From: Cyclobacteriaceae bacterium
Lineage (GTDB): Bacteria > Bacteroidota > Bacteroidia > Cytophagales > Cyclobacteriaceae
Length of the DNA: 41,576 bases
NCBI GenBank assembly: GCA_015488485.1
Contig: WFNR01000103.1
Coordinates: 1 to 41,576 of the forward strand
Direction: 5' to 3'
The translations under genes and the position numbers were made by a program. Shown piece by piece: positions 33,506-41,576 of the stretch; the stretch's first letter is position 1; every line of letters begins with the position of its first letter. A model generated the notes under the pieces. That model saw only the letters and a program-made list of their open reading frames with translations, did not search any database and was not told where the DNA came from.

Positions 33506-34352
33506 TATCGGGCGTTTTTTCAGGCTTATCCGCAGCCTCAACCTGCTGATAGTGGCTGCCAGCCAGTACCTGGCTGCCTGGTGGCTGATACCCGGCACCA
33601 CCTTGAGCAGTCTGCTGGCCGACCAGCGCCTGTTGCTGCTGGCACTCAGCACCATGCTGATAGCTGCCGGTGGTTATGTAATCAACGATTATTACGACAT
33701 AAAAATCGACTACATCAACAAGCCGCAACGCGTAGTAGCCGGGCGCTATTTCTCCAGGCGCATCATCCTGGTCTTGCATGTGAGCCTGACCACTGGCGGG
33801 CTCGTGGCCGGCTGGCTGGCCGGCTGGCAAATAGCCGTGGTGGACCTGGTGGCGGCCGGCTTGCTGTGGCTCTACAGCGCCCGCCTTAAGCAATTGCCGC
33901 TGCTGGGCAACCTGGCCGTGGCGCTGCTCACCGGCAGCACCATTCTGCTGGTTTATCTCCTCTATGGCCAGTCACTGATGCTCATTAGCGTATATGGTGC
34001 CTTTGCTTTTTTTATGGCGCTTATCAGAGAAATCATCAAGGATATGGAAGATATGGAGGGCGACCGCACTTTTAACTGCCGCACGCTGCCCATCATCATC
34101 GGCATTCGGCCCACCAAGCAAGTGGTGTACCTGATCAGCCTTTTATTTGTAAGCACAACCGCCCTGCTTATCCACCAGGATGAGCGCTTCGGCCGTATCC
34201 TGTTATTGCTGGCTTTGGTGCTAGCCTATCTTAACTTCCGCCTCTACCGGGCCGACAAGCTGCAAGATTATGCCCGCCTGAGCACCTGGAGTAAACTCAT
34301 TATGCTGGGCGGCATGCTGAGTATGTTTTTCTTTAAAAATGCTACACTATGA
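33477..34352 (+). CDS. UbiA-family prenyltransferase
   Basis: The product is 291 aa with about eight membrane helices. The two Asp-rich motifs that bind prenyl diphosphate via Mg2+ are present: NDYYDIKID after the third helix and DMEDMEGD later. The overall look fits the geranylgeranylglycerol-phosphate geranylgeranyltransferase-like branch that is common in Bacteroidota, but the acceptor cannot be told from the sequence. The ATG at 33477 overlaps the upstream gene by 29 bp; a second ATG at 33486 is possible. It overlaps purN by 4 bp. Confidence 0.88.
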   Translation: MNSMKRLATNIGRFFRLIRSLNLLIVAASQYLAAWWLIPGTTLSSLLADQRLLLLALSTMLIAAGGYVINDYYDIKIDYINKPQRVVAGRYFSRRIILVLHVSLTTGGLVAGWLAGWQIAVVDLVAAGLLWLYSARLKQLPLLGNLAVALLTGSTILLVYLLYGQSLMLISVYGAFAFFMALIREIIKDMEDMEGDRTFNCRTLPIIIGIRPTKQVVYLISLLFVSTTALLIHQDERFGRILLLLALVLAYLNFRLYRADKLQDYARLSTWSKLIMLGGMLSMFFFKNATL

Positions 34353-34927
34353 AAAAAATCAGGCTGGCCATATTCGCTTCGGGCAGCGGCACCAATGCCG
34401 AAGCCATAGTTAAATATTTTCGCAACCACCCCCGGTTAGAAGTAATTGGTATTTACAGCAACAACCCCAACGCCTACGTGCTGCAGCGCGCCCGTAAGCT
34501 GCAGGTGCCGGCTCATGTTTTTACCCGCCAGGAACTAAAAGACCCCGCTTTTGCCGATAAGCTCAAGGCACAACAGGTCGATCTTATTGTACTGGCAGGT
34601 TTTTTGTGGTTGCTGCCTGCCCATCTGGTAGCCCGCTTCCCTCAGCGTATTATCAATATCCATCCGGCCTTGCTGCCCAAATACGGGGGCAAGGGCATGT
34701 ACGGCCACCATGTGCACGCTGCCGTGCTGGCCAACCGGGAAAAGGAATCGGGCATTACCATTCACTATGTAAATGAGCACTATGACGAAGGGGCGGCTAT
34801 CTTCCAGGCACGCTGTCCGGTGTACCCTGACGACACCCCCGACACCCTGGCACAGCGCATTCATACACTGGAGCATAAGCATTACCCGCTGGTGATAGAA
34901 AAAGTTGCGTTGGCGCTGGCCGAATAG
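34349..34927 (+). CDS. purN: Phosphoribosylglycinamide formyltransferase
   Basis: The product is 192 aa, the usual length. The phosphate loop SGSGTNAEAI, the catalytic pair Asn-His in INIHPALLPKYGG and the Asp in YDEGAAIFQ are all present. It transfers a formyl group from 10-formyl-THF to GAR, the third step of purine synthesis. The ATG overlaps the UbiA stop (ATGA). The next gene but one step in the pathway's end, purH, follows 66 bp downstream with its own promoter. Confidence 0.96.
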   Translation: MKKIRLAIFASGSGTNAEAIVKYFRNHPRLEVIGIYSNNPNAYVLQRARKLQVPAHVFTRQELKDPAFADKLKAQQVDLIVLAGFLWLLPAHLVARFPQRIINIHPALLPKYGGKGMYGHHVHAAVLANREKESGITIHYVNEHYDEGAAIFQARCPVYPDDTPDTLAQRIHTLEHKHYPLVIEKVALALAE

Positions 34928-34962
34928 CGCAGTCGGGAAACGGTTTAATGGCGGCAAATATG

Positions 34963-34970
34963 TAGCTTTG
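34963..34970 (+). promoter_or_regulatory. -7 promoter element (TAGCTTTG) of purH
   Basis: This is an exact TAnnTTTG match, 23 bp before the purH ATG, in the gap after purN. No clear -33 TTG is found at the usual distance. No purine riboswitch-like structure fits in the short leader. Confidence 0.5.
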
Positions 34971-34993
34971 CCGGAAAATTAACCGGCCCCACA

Positions 34994-36517
34994 ATGGATA
35001 AAAAAATTACTTCGGCTCTGATCTCGGTTTATCATAAAGAAAACCTCGAGCCGCTTGTACAACTGCTTAATAAACAGGGTGTTCAACTTTATTCCACCGG
35101 AGGCACCCTGGCCTTCATCAAAAACCTGGGCATAGCGGCCATGGCCGTGGAAGACCTGACCGGCTACCCTGCGGTGTTTGGCGGGCGGGTAAAAACCCTG
35201 CACCCCAAGGTATTCGGGGGCATCCTGTACCGCAGAGAAGATGCACAAGACCGTCAGCAGGCTGCCGAGTACGATATTCCGGCTATAGATCTGGTGGTGG
35301 TAGATTTGTACCCGTTTGAAGAGACTGTGAGCTCCGGAGCCGGCCCTGACGATATTATTGAAAAGATTGATATTGGCGGCATCAGCCTGATCCGGGCAGC
35401 TGCCAAGAACTACCGCGATACGCTGGTGGTAAGCTCCAGGAGCCAGTATGCCGAGGTGATAGACCTGCTGACCACCGGCAACGGCACCACCACCCTGGAA
35501 CAACGACAACGCTTCGCCACCTATGCCTTTGCCATCAGTTCGCATTACGATACACAGATATACAATTATTTTAACCAGGCAGGCGAATATAACTTCTTCA
35601 AAGAGAGCATCCTGACTACCCGCACCCTGCGCTATGGTGAAAACCCTCATCAGCAGGGGTGGTTTTACGGTCACCTGGAGGAGCTATTTGAGCAACTCAA
35701 CGGCAAGGCGCTATCGTACAACAATCTGGTAGATATCGATGCTGCCATGCACCTGATGGCTGAGTTTGCGGACGAGACCGCCTTTGCCATACTCAAGCAT
35801 ACCAATGCCTGCGGAGCGGCTACCGGAGCTACGGTAAAAGAGGCCTATGAGAAGGCCCTGGCAGCCGATCCCCTATCGGCCTTCGGTGGGGTGCTCATTA
35901 CCAATCGGCCGTTAGATATGGCGGCAGCCGAAGAGATACATAAGCTGTTTTTTGAGGTGCTTGTAGCCCCGGACTTTGAAGAGGAGGCTCTGGCCCTCCT
36001 CAAAGGCAAGAAAAACCGTATTTTGCTAAAAAACAAGGGTGCCCTTACCGGCCAGCGGCAGTTTAAATCACTACTAAACGGAGTGATCGCCCAGGATAAG
36101 GACCTGCATACCGATAGCCCGGCCGACCTGCAAACAGTAACCGAGCGGGCGCCTGACGAGGAAGAAACAGCCGCTATGCTGTTTGCTGCCAAAATATGCA
36201 AGCATGCCAAATCGAATGCCATAGTGCTGGCCCGCCCCGGACAGATGCTGGCCAGTGGCGTAGGGCAGACCTCACGGGTAGATGCCGTGCAGCAAGCCAT
36301 CGCCAAGGCCCAGCGCTTCGGTTTCGACCTGCAAGGGGCAGCCCTGGCCTCCGATGCTTTTTTTCCGTTCCCCGACAGCATTGAAGTAGCCGCCAAAGCC
36401 GGTATTACCGCCTTTTTACAGCCGGGAGGTTCGGTAAAAGACCAGGACTCGATCGATTTTTGCAACAAAAACGGCCTGTCTATGGTTTTTACAGGAAAAA
36501 GGCATTTTAAGCATTAA
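34994..36517 (+). CDS. purH: Bifunctional AICAR formyltransferase / IMP cyclohydrolase
   Basis: The product is 507 aa, full length. The N-terminal MGS-like cyclohydrolase domain has LYSTGGTLAFIKNLG and VKTLHPKVFGGILYRR. The formyltransferase domain has LRYGENPHQQGWFYG, the catalytic Lys-His in ILKHTNACGAA, and the C-terminal FFPFPDSIEVAAKAG and FTGKRHFKH. It carries out the last two steps to IMP. It is a separate unit between purN and mreB, with a 116-bp gap to mreB. Confidence 0.97.
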   Translation: MDKKITSALISVYHKENLEPLVQLLNKQGVQLYSTGGTLAFIKNLGIAAMAVEDLTGYPAVFGGRVKTLHPKVFGGILYRREDAQDRQQAAEYDIPAIDLVVVDLYPFEETVSSGAGPDDIIEKIDIGGISLIRAAAKNYRDTLVVSSRSQYAEVIDLLTTGNGTTTLEQRQRFATYAFAISSHYDTQIYNYFNQAGEYNFFKESILTTRTLRYGENPHQQGWFYGHLEELFEQLNGKALSYNNLVDIDAAMHLMAEFADETAFAILKHTNACGAATGATVKEAYEKALAADPLSAFGGVLITNRPLDMAAAEEIHKLFFEVLVAPDFEEEALALLKGKKNRILLKNKGALTGQRQFKSLLNGVIAQDKDLHTDSPADLQTVTERAPDEEETAAMLFAAKICKHAKSNAIVLARPGQMLASGVGQTSRVDAVQQAIAKAQRFGFDLQGAALASDAFFPFPDSIEVAAKAGITAFLQPGGSVKDQDSIDFCNKNGLSMVFTGKRHFKH

Positions 36518-36604
36518 AAACCACTGCAATTCTTAAAAAAATATAACAAATTTGTATTTTAGGAGCTTGCGGCAACAAGTGAGTATTTCTATTAGCTGGC
36601 GTAT

Positions 36605-36612
36605 TACTTTTG
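36605..36612 (+). promoter_or_regulatory. -7 promoter element (TACTTTTG) of the mre operon
   Basis: This is an exact TAnnTTTG match, 21 bp upstream of the mreB ATG, in the purH-mreB gap. A good -33 is not seen. It would serve the tightly packed mreB-mreC-mreD-PBP2-rodA set. Confidence 0.5.
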
Positions 36613-36633
36613 TACCTACAGAAAAACTAACAG

Positions 36634-37659
36634 ATGGGATTATTTGATTTCTTTTCCAGCGACCTGGCCATAGACCTGGGCACGGCTAATACCTTGATTA
36701 TCAAAAATGAAAAAATAGTGGTGGATGAGCCTTCGATTATCGCTATCGACCGCAACACCAATAAGGTACTGGCAATTGGCCGGCAGGCCATGCAGATGCA
36801 TGAAAAAACCCACGATCATATCCGCACCATCCGCCCGCTAAAAGACGGGGTGATTGCCGACTTTCATGCAGCCGAAGAAATGATCCGCGGCATGATTAAG
36901 ATGATTGACGACAGGCGCTCCTGGATGCCGGTATCGCACCGCATGGTAATATGCATACCCTCGGGCATTACCGAGGTAGAAAAACGGGCGGTGCGTGACT
37001 CAGCCGAACATGCCGGAGCCAAAGAGGTATATATGATTTACGAACCCATCGCAGCCGCCATCGGTACGGGCATTGATATTGAAGAGCCGGTAGGCTCCAT
37101 GATTGTAGATATTGGCGGGGGTACCACCGAAATTGCCGTAATTGCCCTGTCGGGCATTGTCAGCAACCAGTCTATCCGAACTGCTGGCGATACTTTCAAC
37201 AAAGACATTCTCGACTACATGAGGCGACAGCACAACCTGCTTATCGGGGAGCGCTCGGCCGAGCGGGTGAAGATCGAAGTAGGCTCGGCCTTGACCGAGC
37301 TGGACGACCCGCCCGAAGATTTCGACATCCGCGGCCGCGACCTGATGACCGGTATTCCCAAGGTAATCAAGGTATCTTATTCGGAAATTGCCTTTGCGCT
37401 GGACAAATCGGTGTCGCGCATTGAAGAGGCTGTGTTGAAAGCCCTGGAGCTATCACCCCCGGAAGTATCGGCCGATATCTACGACCGCGGCATCCACCTG
37501 ACCGGTGGTGGCGCCTTACTGCGTGGCCTGGATAAGCGCCTGGCACTGAAAACCAAATTGCCTATTCATATTGTGGAAGACCCGCTAAAAGCTGTGGTAA
37601 GAGGCACCGGTACGGCCATGAAAAACCTGAATCAATTTAAATCGGTACTTATGACCTGA
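36634..37659 (+). CDS. mreB: Rod-shape-determining actin homologue MreB
   Basis: The product is 341 aa. The actin-fold phosphate loops are DLAIDLGTANTLI and MIVDIGGGTTEIAVIA, and the adenosine motif is GIHLTGGGALLRGLD. The N-terminal amphipathic stretch MGLFDFFSSD fits membrane binding. MreB filaments guide the elongation machinery. The gene is followed 1 bp later by mreC. Confidence 0.98.
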   Translation: MGLFDFFSSDLAIDLGTANTLIIKNEKIVVDEPSIIAIDRNTNKVLAIGRQAMQMHEKTHDHIRTIRPLKDGVIADFHAAEEMIRGMIKMIDDRRSWMPVSHRMVICIPSGITEVEKRAVRDSAEHAGAKEVYMIYEPIAAAIGTGIDIEEPVGSMIVDIGGGTTEIAVIALSGIVSNQSIRTAGDTFNKDILDYMRRQHNLLIGERSAERVKIEVGSALTELDDPPEDFDIRGRDLMTGIPKVIKVSYSEIAFALDKSVSRIEEAVLKALELSPPEVSADIYDRGIHLTGGGALLRGLDKRLALKTKLPIHIVEDPLKAVVRGTGTAMKNLNQFKSVLMT

Positions 37660-37660
37660 G

Positions 37661-38470
37661 ATGAAGAGCCTCCTTCTTTTTCTGCAAAAATACAAGGCCT
37701 TCATTACGCTATTGCTGCTCGAAGCTTTCTGTGCCCTCCTTATCGTTCAAAACTCGCATTACCACCGGGCGTTGTTCTTTAACTCTTCAAATGCAGCTAT
37801 TGCTTCCTTATTGGGTGTTTCCAATCAGGTAAGAAATTATTTTCATCTGCAGGAAGAGAACGACAAGCTGGCCGAAGAAAATGCCGCTCTGCGCAATCTG
37901 ATGAAGAATTTTTCCCGCAATCCGGCTACCTTTCAGTACGATTCGGTGCGCCAGTTCAGTTACATCCGGGCGCGCGTCATCGACAATTCGGTAAACAAAC
38001 GCCACAACCTGATTACCATTAATGTGGGAGCGCGACACGGTATAAAAAAAGACATGGGCGTAATTGGCGGTGGAGGAATTGTGGGCAAAACGCGCTACAT
38101 AAGCGACAATTTTACCCTGGTAACTTCGCTGCTGCATACCGAAACCATGGTACCTGCCCTGATTAAAGACAAAGTAAATATTGCCACCGTGCAGTGGCGT
38201 GGCGATGACCCCGATTATGTGGATTTATTATACGTACCCCGGCATTATCACATCATGCCGGGTGATAGTGTCTTTACCAGTGGCTACAGTGGTATCTTTC
38301 CGCCCTATCTGCCTATTGGCACCGTAGCCTCGGCTACCCTGCGTACCGATGCCCAGTTTTATGATATTAAGGTCAAACTGGTCAATGATTTTCGCAGGCT
38401 TACTCATGTAGAGGTAACCCGCAACCTCGAACTGCCCGAAATAGACTCACTTAAAACCCAGGTGCCATGA
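37661..38470 (+). CDS. mreC: Rod-shape-determining protein MreC
   Basis: The product is 269 aa. One N-terminal membrane helix is followed by a coiled coil (EENDKLAEENAALRNLM) and the beta-barrel core with ITINVGARHGIKKDMGVI and GGGIVGKTRYIS. It is a periplasmic scaffold that contacts PBP2 and MreD. The stop overlaps mreD by 4 bp (ATGA). Confidence 0.95.
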   Translation: MKSLLLFLQKYKAFITLLLLEAFCALLIVQNSHYHRALFFNSSNAAIASLLGVSNQVRNYFHLQEENDKLAEENAALRNLMKNFSRNPATFQYDSVRQFSYIRARVIDNSVNKRHNLITINVGARHGIKKDMGVIGGGGIVGKTRYISDNFTLVTSLLHTETMVPALIKDKVNIATVQWRGDDPDYVDLLYVPRHYHIMPGDSVFTSGYSGIFPPYLPIGTVASATLRTDAQFYDIKVKLVNDFRRLTHVEVTRNLELPEIDSLKTQVP

Positions 38471-38982
38471 ATCGTACTATCGTCATGCAGATAGTGGCCT
38501 TTTTTGCCTACCTGTTGGCACAGGCACTGGTATTTAACAAAGCAGTGCTCTTCGGCACGGCTTATCCATATATCTATCCGGGGTTTTTGCTGGTGTTGCC
38601 TATCGACCTGGCTACTATACCCGGTATGCTGCTGGGGCTGGCTATGGGCCTCGGGGTAGATGCCTTCAGCAATACCTTTGGCATACATGCCGCTGCCAGC
38701 GTAGCTTTTATGTTTTTAAGGCCCTATGTGCTCAATATGCTTACCCCGTCACGCGGTTATCAGGAGGGCACTGCCCTACAACCGGCCAACCTGGGACTGG
38801 GCTGGTTTATGTCGTATGCTTTGCCGCTGCTTTTTGTGCACCACCTGCTCGTGCTGGCCATCGAAGCCGGTGGCAGTGAGGTTTTCTGGTTCGTTTTGTT
38901 GAAAGCCTTTTTCTCCACACTCTATAGCTTTGTATTGATTACACTGGTATTGTACCTTTTTGCAAACCGCAGTAAAAAATGA
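38467..38982 (+). CDS. mreD: Rod-shape-determining protein MreD
   Basis: The product is 171 aa with five to six membrane helices and no large soluble part. The family is poorly conserved, so the call rests on size, topology (LLGLAMGLGVDAFSNTFG is a typical loop) and on its place between mreC and PBP2. Both ends are coupled to neighbours by ATGA overlaps. Confidence 0.9.
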   Translation: MNRTIVMQIVAFFAYLLAQALVFNKAVLFGTAYPYIYPGFLLVLPIDLATIPGMLLGLAMGLGVDAFSNTFGIHAAASVAFMFLRPYVLNMLTPSRGYQEGTALQPANLGLGWFMSYALPLLFVHHLLVLAIEAGGSEVFWFVLLKAFFSTLYSFVLITLVLYLFANRSKK

Positions 38983-40796
38983 CCGAAAACCGGAAATATA
39001 TCATACAGGGTATCTTTCTGCTGGTAGGCATCATTTTTTTGGTGCAATTATTTGCGATTCAGGTGGTGGACAAAAGCTACCGCGATGCTGCCGAACACAA
39101 TATCATTCAAGAGGTAAAAGAATATCCCTACCGCGGCATCATCTACGACCGGCATGGGCGGATTATGGTTTACAACGAACCTATCTTCGACCTATTGGTA
39201 ACGCCTCATGAAGTAAAAAACCTTGACACGCTGGCTTTTTGCCATTTACTCAACATCACCAAAGAGGATTTTAAAGCCCGTATGGCGGCTGCCCAGGCCT
39301 ATTCCGAAGTCAAGCAATCGGTATTTTATAAGCAGATAGCCAACCGCGAGTTCGCCAATATTCAGGGCAAGCTCGATGAATTTCCGGGTTTTACCATCCA
39401 GCCGCGTACCGTAAGAGCCTATTCGTATCCGGTAATGGCCAATGCCCTGGGATTTATTGCTGAGATCAGCAAGGAAGAGCTGGCGCGCGACTCCACCAAA
39501 TTCTATCATCAGGGCGATTATATTGGCAAGAGCGGCCTGGAGGCCTTCTATGAGCCCTGGTTGCGGGGTAAGCCCGGCAAGAAATTCAAAATACGTAATG
39601 TAAGGGGCATAGAGCTGGGTAGCTTCAAAGACGGAGCCTACGATACCCTGGCTGTACCGGGAGATAACCTGACTACCACCATCGATCTGGAGCTGCAGCG
39701 CTATGGTGAGAAGCTAATGGCCGGCAAGGCAGGCAGTATCATCGCCATAGAGCCAGCCAGCGGAGAAATACTGAGTATTGTATCGGCCCCGTCTTACGAC
39801 CCTTCCCTGCTGTCAGGGCGGCATTTCAGCGAAAATTTCGAGCGCATCAGTCGCGATACTACCAAGCCGCTGTTCAACCGGCCGTTGATGGCCGCCTACC
39901 GGCCGGGGTCTATTTTTAAGATAGCCCAGGCGCTGATAGCCCTGCAGGAAGGGGTCATCAAACCCTATACCCGGCTGGAGTGCAATACGCTGCTCATTGG
40001 TTGCCACAACCATGCCGGCCACCCGCCCGGAGTAGCCGAAGATCTGATTGGCGCCATTAAAAACTCATGCAACCCTTATTTCTACCAGGTGATGAGGCGT
40101 ATGGTGATGCAAGGTGTAGCCGAGAACCCCTACGAAGATTCGCACATCGGCCTTGATAAATGGCGCAGCTATATCGACAAACTGGGCTTCGGCCGCCCGC
40201 TGGGCATAGACCTGCCCGGAGAAAAAAGCGGCCTGATACCCGATGCCGCCTACTACGACCGTGCCTATGGTGGGCGCCCATGGAAATTCTCCAATATTTA
40301 TTCGCTGGCCATAGGTGAAGGCGAAAACCTGGTAGTGCCGCTGCAAATGGCCAACTTTGTCGCTACGGTGGCCAACCGCGGCTATTATTACACCCCACAC
40401 CTGGTAAAGCGCATAGGCGAAGGCGGCCCTTTGCCGCCTTATACCGAAAAGCATGACACAGGCATCAAGCCCGAGTATTTCGAAATAGCCGTAGCCGCTA
40501 TGGCCGAAGTGGTGAAGTCGGGCACCGGCCAGTACCGCGCCAAACTGCCCGACATAGAAGTATGCGGCAAAACAGGCACGGTGCAGAATGACCCCAACCC
40601 CGATCATTCGGTGTTTATTGCCTTCGCCCCGCGCGAAAACCCGCAAATAGCCGTATCGGTATATGTGGAGAATGCCGGCCAGGGCGCCCGGGCAGCAGCG
40701 GCTATTGCCGGCCTGATGATCGAAAAATATATCAAACGCGACAGCGCAGAATTGCGCATGGAGCCGTATGTACTGCGTGGAGAGTTTTTGTACTGA
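38979..40796 (+). CDS. mrdA: Penicillin-binding protein 2 (elongation transpeptidase)
   Basis: The product is 605 aa. One N-terminal membrane helix is followed by the dimerisation domain with YRGIIYDRHGRIMVYN, then the transpeptidase domain with the three active-site motifs: SxxK in RPGSIFKIAQ, SxN in KNSCNPYF and KTG in CGKTGTVQND. It crosslinks lateral-wall peptidoglycan together with RodA. The TGA stop shares bases with the rodA ATG (TGATG). Confidence 0.96.
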   Translation: MTENRKYIIQGIFLLVGIIFLVQLFAIQVVDKSYRDAAEHNIIQEVKEYPYRGIIYDRHGRIMVYNEPIFDLLVTPHEVKNLDTLAFCHLLNITKEDFKARMAAAQAYSEVKQSVFYKQIANREFANIQGKLDEFPGFTIQPRTVRAYSYPVMANALGFIAEISKEELARDSTKFYHQGDYIGKSGLEAFYEPWLRGKPGKKFKIRNVRGIELGSFKDGAYDTLAVPGDNLTTTIDLELQRYGEKLMAGKAGSIIAIEPASGEILSIVSAPSYDPSLLSGRHFSENFERISRDTTKPLFNRPLMAAYRPGSIFKIAQALIALQEGVIKPYTRLECNTLLIGCHNHAGHPPGVAEDLIGAIKNSCNPYFYQVMRRMVMQGVAENPYEDSHIGLDKWRSYIDKLGFGRPLGIDLPGEKSGLIPDAAYYDRAYGGRPWKFSNIYSLAIGEGENLVVPLQMANFVATVANRGYYYTPHLVKRIGEGGPLPPYTEKHDTGIKPEYFEIAVAAMAEVVKSGTGQYRAKLPDIEVCGKTGTVQNDPNPDHSVFIAFAPRENPQIAVSVYVENAGQGARAAAAIAGLMIEKYIKRDSAELRMEPYVLRGEFLY

Positions 40797-41576
40797 TGAG
40801 ACGCTCGGACAACATATTGGGTAATATCGATTGGCTGGTGGTGCTTATTTACGGCATCATGGTGTTGCTGGGCTGGCTCAACATCTACGCCTCGGAGTAC
40901 GACCCATTGGCAGCCACCTCTATCTTCGACCTCTCTACCAGTGCCGGCAAACAGTTGCTGTTTATCGGTATTGCGGTGGTTATCGTAATCGTGATACTGG
41001 TGCTGGACGACCGCCTCTACGATACCCTGGCCTACCCAACCTGGGGGTTGTTCTTGCTCTTGCTGATTGTGGTGCTGTTTGTGGCCCGTGAAGTTAATGG
41101 GGCGCGCTCCTGGATTGAGCTGGGGCCTTTCCGCTTCCAGCCGGCCGAATTCAGCAAGTTTGCCACTGCCCTGGCGCTAGCCAGGTATATGGGCAGTACT
41201 TCTTTCAAAATGGGGCGCCCCAAAGACATGAGCATGGTAGGCCTGTTTATCGGGGCTCCGGCCCTACTCATCATCCTGCAAGGCGATATGGGCACCGCCC
41301 TGGTGTTTAGCGCTTTTATATTAGTGCTGTTTCGCGAAGGACTCTCGGCCTGGCCACTTGTGCTGGGTCTGGCATTAGGCATTATCTTTCTGTTGGCGCT
41401 TTTTGTGGATGAGCATATCTACCTATGGGGCGGTACGGCAGCCATAGCCGCCATCCTTATCCTGTTCAATCGTAAATCGCCCAAACGAATATTTGTTATC
41501 ATCAGCCTGGCGGTAGTGGTGTCGCTGCTGTTTGAAGGTGCCGACTATGCTTTTACCCATTTTCTGAAACCACATC
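40796..41576 (+). CDS. rodA: RodA, SEDS-family peptidoglycan glycosyltransferase (3' end cut off)
   Basis: This is the first 260 codons of a SEDS protein. It has several membrane helices, GARSWIELG followed by FRFQPAEFSKFA (a SEDS hallmark), and ILQGDMGTALVF containing the conserved Asp loop. RodA polymerises lipid II in the elongasome. The start ATG at 40796 overlaps the PBP2 stop. The frame is open at the window end, so about a third of the usual length is missing. Confidence 0.96.
   Translation, partial: MRRSDNILGNIDWLVVLIYGIMVLLGWLNIYASEYDPLAATSIFDLSTSAGKQLLFIGIAVVIVIVILVLDDRLYDTLAYPTWGLFLLLLIVVLFVAREVNGARSWIELGPFRFQPAEFSKFATALALARYMGSTSFKMGRPKDMSMVGLFIGAPALLIILQGDMGTALVFSAFILVLFREGLSAWPLVLGLALGIIFLLALFVDEHIYLWGGTAAIAAILILFNRKSPKRIFVIISLAVVVSLLFEGADYAFTHFLKPH

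Overview
The window (41.6 kb, mostly about 50-55% GC by eye) reads as a chromosomal segment of a member of the Bacteroidota. The pointers are TAnnTTTG-type -7 promoter elements in front of several genes, many lipoprotein and secreted proteins of Bacteroidota type, a UbiA-type prenyltransferase beside purN/purH, and a type II-C CRISPR-Cas locus with a large Cas9. The order and genus cannot be read from the sequence alone.

Layout. 1-414: a possible gene tail and a short 14-bp tandem repeat. 414-3789: a methyltransferase, a secreted protein of unknown function and a TlpA-like thioredoxin lipoprotein. 3851-10805: two tandem paralogous pairs of periplasmic adaptor plus MacB/FtsX-type permease, closed by a TolC-like outer-membrane factor; no ATPase gene is present. 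10870-13502: a membrane-anchored TAXI substrate-binding protein translationally coupled to a one-pass sensor-like protein whose cytoplasmic domain looks globin-like. 13558-20222 (minus strand): a six-gene operon with a PqqD-like peptide-binding protein, an ATP-grasp ligase, a group IV PLP decarboxylase, a urea-transporter/M23 fusion, a TPR/beta-barrel protein and a TPR protein. This looks like an uncharacterised small-molecule or peptide pathway.

20401-30230 is the CRISPR region. A 34-bp minisatellite abuts an array of 36 repeats and 35 spacers, followed by convergent cas2, cas1, a Y1 (REP-associated) transposase and a 1583-aa Cas9. Upstream of cas9 and divergent from it is a tracrRNA whose anti-repeat fits the 32 main repeats. 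Immediately beyond its terminator lie the first 20 codons of a second, different cas9 and then a second complete tracrRNA-like gene with its own promoter and terminator. The anti-repeat of this second tracrRNA fits the four divergent repeats at the far (20663) end of the array. I read this as the scar of an in-place Cas9/tracrRNA exchange: AT-rich new cas9, GC-rich resident cas1-cas2, old repeats kept at one end of the array and new repeats at the other.

30298-41576: an M19 dipeptidase lipoprotein, a glycine-rich surface-repeat protein, a plus-strand operon (Rossmann/DUF2520 protein, UbiA prenyltransferase, purN), then purH, and the rod-shape operon mreB-mreC-mreD-PBP2-rodA, with rodA cut by the window end.
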